Assembly: GCF_032854445.1 (NCBI RefSeq)
Contig: NC_088300.1
Span: 57,696,984 to 57,760,983 of the forward strand
Length of the DNA stretch: 64,000 nt
Source: Liolophura sinensis
Lineage: Eukaryota > Mollusca > Polyplacophora > Chitonida > Chitonidae
Direction of reading: 5' to 3'
Under the pieces are notes generated by a model. The model did no database searches and was not told where the DNA came from. It saw only the letters and a program-made list of their open reading frames with translations. The translations under genes and the position numbers were made by a program. Position 1 is the stretch's first letter. Each line of letters opens with the position of its first letter. This document shows positions 59,284 to 64,000 of this stretch, in pieces.

Positions 59284-60850
59284 AGATCTATAGCTGGATA
59301 AATCAGGAAGATCACATTTTCACTATTTAAGCATTTAATCACCTACATCCATTTTGGTCTTTAGTCCCAATAGTTTTGTATTAGGATGAGACTGCCATTA
59401 GTGTTGATCTCCGTAACATGACACAACTTAATATAATAAATACATAAAATATAATATATACATAAAATAAATAACATTAAAAAAAAAAAACGTGTAGTAC
59501 TTTACCACAAATGACCCATTTTTTTTCACGAAATGTACATGTACTCAGTGGTTTAGATGTCCGTCAGTTTAGGTGTCTTTCGACTTCTTTCTGTTACAAC
59601 TTTACAATATGTCTTTACAATATTACTTGTAATCCATACGATACAGATAACAAAGGTATAGTTCTAAAAATGTGTAGTTTTGAGCTAAAAGCTTACGTAA
59701 ATGAAGCTACATTCAATATTTCCAGGAAACAGGGTGTGGTGCCAAGGTTGAAGGAAGTTCTCCGTTCTCAAGGAGCTAGTAAAGAAACCTTAATGAAAAA
59801 TGGCCACCACTTCCTTGTAATGTTGAAACAGGTGCACAAAGGTGGCCCATGTTAAAGACGATGATCTGAGAGCAAGCTGGAGATTGTATGCATAAACACA
59901 CGTACCTCAAGAAAAATCTTTACATCCTCAACGATTGGAGATGAACAGTATCTTCTGTCGCCTTTGACAACCAATGGACGGAGAGCAGCCATGGGAGAGT
60001 TTCAAATACAGCTGACATCATTGCTCCGTGGAGAAAAATGGCAGAGTTCCAGTAAACCCCATCAAGTGGGTTAGCAACCATTAGCAGAAGATGTCCAACA
60101 AAGTATTGATCTGTACACAAAGATAGAGAACAGATCCATAGTAGTACAAAATAAATATCAAAAGAATGTTTGACGACCCTAACAAAACAAATTGATCTCA
60201 AAGATGGTAATTGATGTCCTGCTGAGAGCACTGAGAAATGCTTTGATTCAAACAAGAGAAATCAGGCGCTGGCCCTTGGTATTAGTATACATGATGTTCA
60301 TTTATATCAGCATGTTTGGGGACTTTGAAGCTTGTCACAAATAAAATACTGTACTGATACCTGTATATCACAAATTTTCAACACTGATAGATATACAGCC
60401 GAAACTTTATTTTTATTAATAATGATAAGATTTCTGAAACCAGTAAACCTTGGTAGCCAAACATGCAATGAACCTGTTGACATTACACAAGTAGTATTAG
60501 CTCAAAAACACAAACATACATGTACGTAGTATGCATACAGTGTATGTAGGTGTTAGCCTGAGTTAATTGAATCATTAATTAGACGTACAGATTTACGTTG
60601 TTTAATTCATTCAATAGCTCTTTTAATAATCTTCACACATGTGTGTAACCAGTGATATATGATATTTCACCACTGTATGTTTACATGTATATTTGTTATC
60701 TGTTCCTCACTCTTCTGCTGATGGCAAAATAAATGATGGAATACATGTATGTGTCAAGATTAATTGTTTTATCTCATTTTTGGGAGGTTAACAATTCTCA
60801 TGAGCTATATGTACATTTAACTGACCAGAATAACTATGGGGCTGTCACAT
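59284..60850. other. No supported gene
   Basis: Two frames of 111-114 codons (59511-59855 + and 59920-60255 -) lie here. Neither shows a domain or convincing splice context. Confidence 0.45.
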
Positions 60851-60853
60851 ACA

Positions 60854-60924
<71 letters not shown>
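60854..60924. repeat. (TA)n microsatellite, about 34 units
   Basis: Long pure TA tract followed by (CA)n. Open-frame Ile-Tyr repeats here are artefacts. Confidence 0.95.
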
Positions 60925-60928
<4 letters not shown>

Positions 60929-60929
60929 T

Positions 60930-62455
60930 ACATACACACACACGCACCCCACCCCCTTGTACATGTGTAGTTATAAGTTGCTGAATGTTGATTGAAACTT
61001 CACCAAGTTTACATGTTGTGTAGTGGAGCCATCAAGTAGGCCAAAAGCAGCATCGGATAATAAAGCTCTACACATCTAGAGACTGTTTTTTTTATTTATT
61101 TGGTTGGTCACGCTTTATAATGGAAAGGTTAAAGGAAGCAGACAGCATGGAGTAAACAATTGCCTTCTGCCGGCTACATTGTAGATAAAATTTGAAGTAT
61201 TTCGGAGACAAAAAAGTCTACATGATCTGATTGTATGAGTATATAACACCAAGCTATTCTCCAGGTGTTAACTACATTATCTGGAAGAAAAAAAATGAAA
61301 CAAAAAATGTTGCATGTATACCTATTTTTTTGATATCAATCAATTCCATTTTGTTCATAATAATCTCTATACATGTTAGTTGATGAGCTGATGTAGATTT
61401 GATATTTATCTTTCCATTCACCGCAAAAAGATAACTGTTTCACTGGAACTAATGACATGCACAGTCCCAGAACTGCAGGTGTACAAACATTTCCCAGACT
61501 TTAATTATAAAGTAATCAATACTGACAATTGGATCCCTCAATACATCTCAGAATCATTTACTGATGTGTCACTAAAGCAGTGTGCTGGTTCAATATGGGT
61601 GAGATGTTCTTTTAGAGAAGAAGTAGTTCAAATATTAATAATAATTTTTCCATTTTATTCCAGATATAAATTATCTCCATGTAATTAAATACACACCGAG
61701 ATAATTTTACCACAATTTCACAAAATCTTAGAATGAAGTGTTTTCACAAAATAATTTCACTTACACAATATACACAATTTTCTTATGTATGTGTCATAAA
61801 GTTGACAATATTAATCATTGCAAAAATCAAAAAACTTTAGTTTAACAAAGAATTCTGAATATTTTGGTTTTAACAGGATGAATGACTTCGATTAAAATTA
61901 AAATCAAAGTACATGTATACACACACATGTAAAATATATTTTTTCAGTGGCATGCTTCTACAAATTTTATATGGAGTGTTATTGAAAGGGTTTTTTTTTC
62001 TTACATGAACATTCTTCCTCAGAAATATGATAATGGGTATTCATCATCAAAAATTCATATACATGTGCCAGTCCTAAATGCAATGAGGGACTTGTGCTTG
62101 TATATTAGTAACACTTTAACTCTGCCAGGTGGATATATTCCAAAAGCGAACAAAAAAAAGGTTACAATTGAAGCCTCAAGTTCCCCACAAATTTGCAGGA
62201 CTCTACAGAACACACATAAGCTGATCACGACAAAATAATCTGGGTCCAGGACAGATTCTGATTGGCTGGCCTATTAAATGTGACTAGCAAACTAGGTAAA
62301 ATAGCTGGGTCAAACATGCACATACTGTGCTCTTATCTTATCGTAGATAGCAGACAGCCCTGGACAATACATGATACCTGGACTGTCTTACTAGTGCTAT
62401 GCACATAATTATAGCATTTTCTGGTACTTGTACATGTGGTACATGTAATTTGTTT
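60930..62455. other. No supported gene
   Basis: AT-rich DNA with no recognisable feature. Confidence 0.5.
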
Positions 62456-62464
62456 ATAGGGCAA

Positions 62465-62893
62465 AAAAATGTATGTACATCTACCTGTGCATGTTTGCAC
62501 ATCTACCTGTACATGTGTGTACATCTATCTGTACATGTCCTGCACATCTACCTGTACATGTCTGTACATCTACCTGAACCTGTCTGTACATCTACCTGTA
62601 CATATTTGCACATCTACTTGTATATGTGTGTACATCTACCTGTACATGTCTGCACATTTACCTGTACGTCTGTACATCTACCTGTACATGTGTGTACATC
62701 TACCTGTACATGTCTGCACATTTACTGTATATGTCTGTATATCTACCTGTACATGTCTGTACATTTACCTGTACACGCGTGTACATCTACCTGTACATGT
62801 CTGCACATCTACCTGTACATGTCTGCACATCTACCTGTACATGTGTGTACATCTACCTGTACATGTGTGAAACATCTACCTGTACATGTGTGA
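62465..62893. repeat. 22-bp minisatellite, about 19 copies
   Basis: Units GTACATCTACCTGTACATGT plus GT/CT, with occasional 18-21 bp variants. All three + frames stay open (97-164 codons, Cys/Thr/His/Tyr-rich) only because the units lack stops. Confidence 0.95.
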
Positions 62894-62924
62894 AACATAC
62901 AGGTACTGTTCATTCTTAGGGTAT

Positions 62925-63155
62925 GGGGGACTCCGTGGCTCAGTTGGTTAGCGCGCTAGCGCAGCGTAATGACCCAGGAGTCTCTCACCAATGCGGTCGC
63001 TGTGAGTTCAAGTCCAGCTCATGCTGGCTTCCTCTCCGGCCGTATGTGGGAAGGTCTGTCAGCAACCTGCCGATGGTCATGGGTTTCCCCCGGGCTCTGT
63101 CCGGCCATAATGCTGGCCGCCGTCGTATGAGTGAAACATTCTTGAGTACGGCGTA
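62925..63155 (+). mobile_element. SINE family A, nearly full length
   Basis: Best-kept head of the family (GTGGCTCAGTTGGTTAGCGC) through TTGAGTACGGCGTAA, where it stops without the AAATAAA tail. No clear target-site duplication. It directly follows the 22-bp array. Confidence 0.88.
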
Positions 63156-63422
63156 AGGTTCCTTATAGGTACCTTATAGGTTCAAAATCAGGTTCTGCTG
63201 ACATTTGCAATTTACACATGCTGTGCACATTCTTTTGTTGCCTTCTATACTATAATTTCCGGTTATTTACTTCTCTGAGTATCGTCCAATGTTGTTCATT
63301 TCCCATTTCCCAATAGTCTGCTTGCTGCTGCCTCATAAGAGTGAAGTGAGCAGCGGTCCGTGGTCTCAAACATATACCTTCGTGGGAGTAGTCAAATGGT
63401 ACATGTACATATGTAATTACAT

Positions 63423-63643
63423 TAAATGAGCTAAAATTTCACCCATGAATAATTTGCACATTTTACAGGATTCCGATCATCTTAAATCTAATCATCTTAA
63501 GTAGAAAGCTCTTTGAAGTTGGCTTGGAAAGTAGAATGCCATCTTACTCTGAAAACATAGGTTTCAGAACCAAACATAATATAAATTTACTTTTTATATG
63601 CCTTTAAAAATGCACTTTAGTGAGGAAAATTTTAGGGCATTTA
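63423..63643. mobile_element. MITE family M2, copy 2
   Basis: Ends TAAATGAGCTAAAATT and AATTTTAGGGCATTTA match the 28397 element with one or two changes. It is slightly longer (221 bp) and inverted inside relative to that copy. Confidence 0.7.
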
Positions 63644-64000
63644 CTGTATATGGTATTTGAGAACACACACATACATCTGCCCACTACCTGAGGATTAATA
63701 CATACACACACTGATAGGCCTTTGCAGTTCACCTTTAAAAAGGATATTCTTAATTAAACTGAACGGTAATGAGGAGCGATAACAAAGCTGTGAGGTGTAT
63801 CAGGAAATACAGTGAAAGAATAATATATTTTAAAGACCTTGAAGTTATTAAGTATGCAGTTAAGTAGGTGTTTATTCTAATTTTAATCTTCTTGTTTTAA
63901 AGAATTCTATCATAGTAGAAAGAACAGACAAGCAACTATACACTGACTTCAAAACAACAAAAATTATCTTTAAATGATAATTTTGTTTCAAGTAACATAT

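Noticed and set aside
59511-60255. Frames of 111-114 codons on opposite strands
   Set aside because: Composition and context look random; no homology that I recognise.
60733-60984. Frame with a long Ile-Tyr repeat
   Set aside because: Translation of a (TA)n tract.
62399-62919. Cys/Thr/His-rich frames of 97-164 codons
   Set aside because: 22-bp repeat read in three frames, with no non-repetitive protein part.
62925-63010. tRNA-like sequences in this and other SINE heads (3688, 24259, 53967)
   Set aside because: They hold A and B boxes, but each is joined to the same SINE body and none folds into a clearly complete tRNA.

Overview
The window is genomic DNA from an animal, most likely a lophotrochozoan and probably a mollusc. 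The genes are split by many GT-AG introns. The intergenic and intronic DNA is AT-rich, and it holds tRNA-headed SINEs, short inverted-repeat elements (MITEs) and many minisatellites. The SINE tails (a TTGAGTACGGCGTAAAACACC core before AAATAAATAAA, and an ACGTTAAACCCCAAG core before CACTCACTCA) are of a kind I associate with mollusc genomes. That placement comes from memory, not from a search.

Two genes are clear and they converge tail to tail. (1) On the + strand, from about 0.3 to 27 kb, lies the gene for the alpha subunit of the clathrin adaptor AP-2. It has one noncoding 5' exon and 23 coding exons (3312-24624). All exon phases agree and give 966 codons with no break. (2) On the - strand, from 45.8 down to 34.5 kb and probably starting further upstream, lies a nuclear receptor. 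It has seven coding exons: two for the zinc fingers, one very large hinge exon, and four for the ligand-binding domain. DNA-binding and ligand-binding features point to the NR1 subfamily, but I cannot place it in a known subgroup. Its reading frame as given breaks at five places, although splice sites and protein signatures are well kept. The AP-2 alpha gene in the same window has no such break.

Layout: 0-0.4 kb, promoter and first exon of AP-2 alpha, perhaps shared with a divergent gene running off the left edge. 0.4-24.6 kb, AP-2 alpha exons, with introns holding SINEs, a 27-bp and a 71-bp minisatellite, a SINE-containing 296-bp tandem duplication and a MITE. 24.6-27 kb, the AP-2 alpha 3' UTR. 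27-34.5 kb, the space between the genes, including a fresh SINE, MITEs and a 21-bp minisatellite. 34.5-45.8 kb, the nuclear receptor, whose introns carry 33-bp, 83-bp and 41-bp minisatellites. 45.8-64 kb, no coding exon that I can support. This last part is probably the 5' flank or long first intron(s) of the receptor, with an AGGTCA-rich minisatellite, a second cluster of nuclear-receptor half-sites, a fold-back transposon and more repeats.

The two genes are not known to work together. AP-2 alpha builds clathrin-coated pits at the plasma membrane and the receptor is a nuclear transcription factor. No complete new system such as an operon, CRISPR array or large mobile element was found. The observations most worth checking are the broken but otherwise intact receptor frame, the nuclear-receptor half-site arrays upstream of that receptor, the family of short fold-back elements, and a perfect 17-bp hairpin beside an AP-2 alpha 3' splice site.
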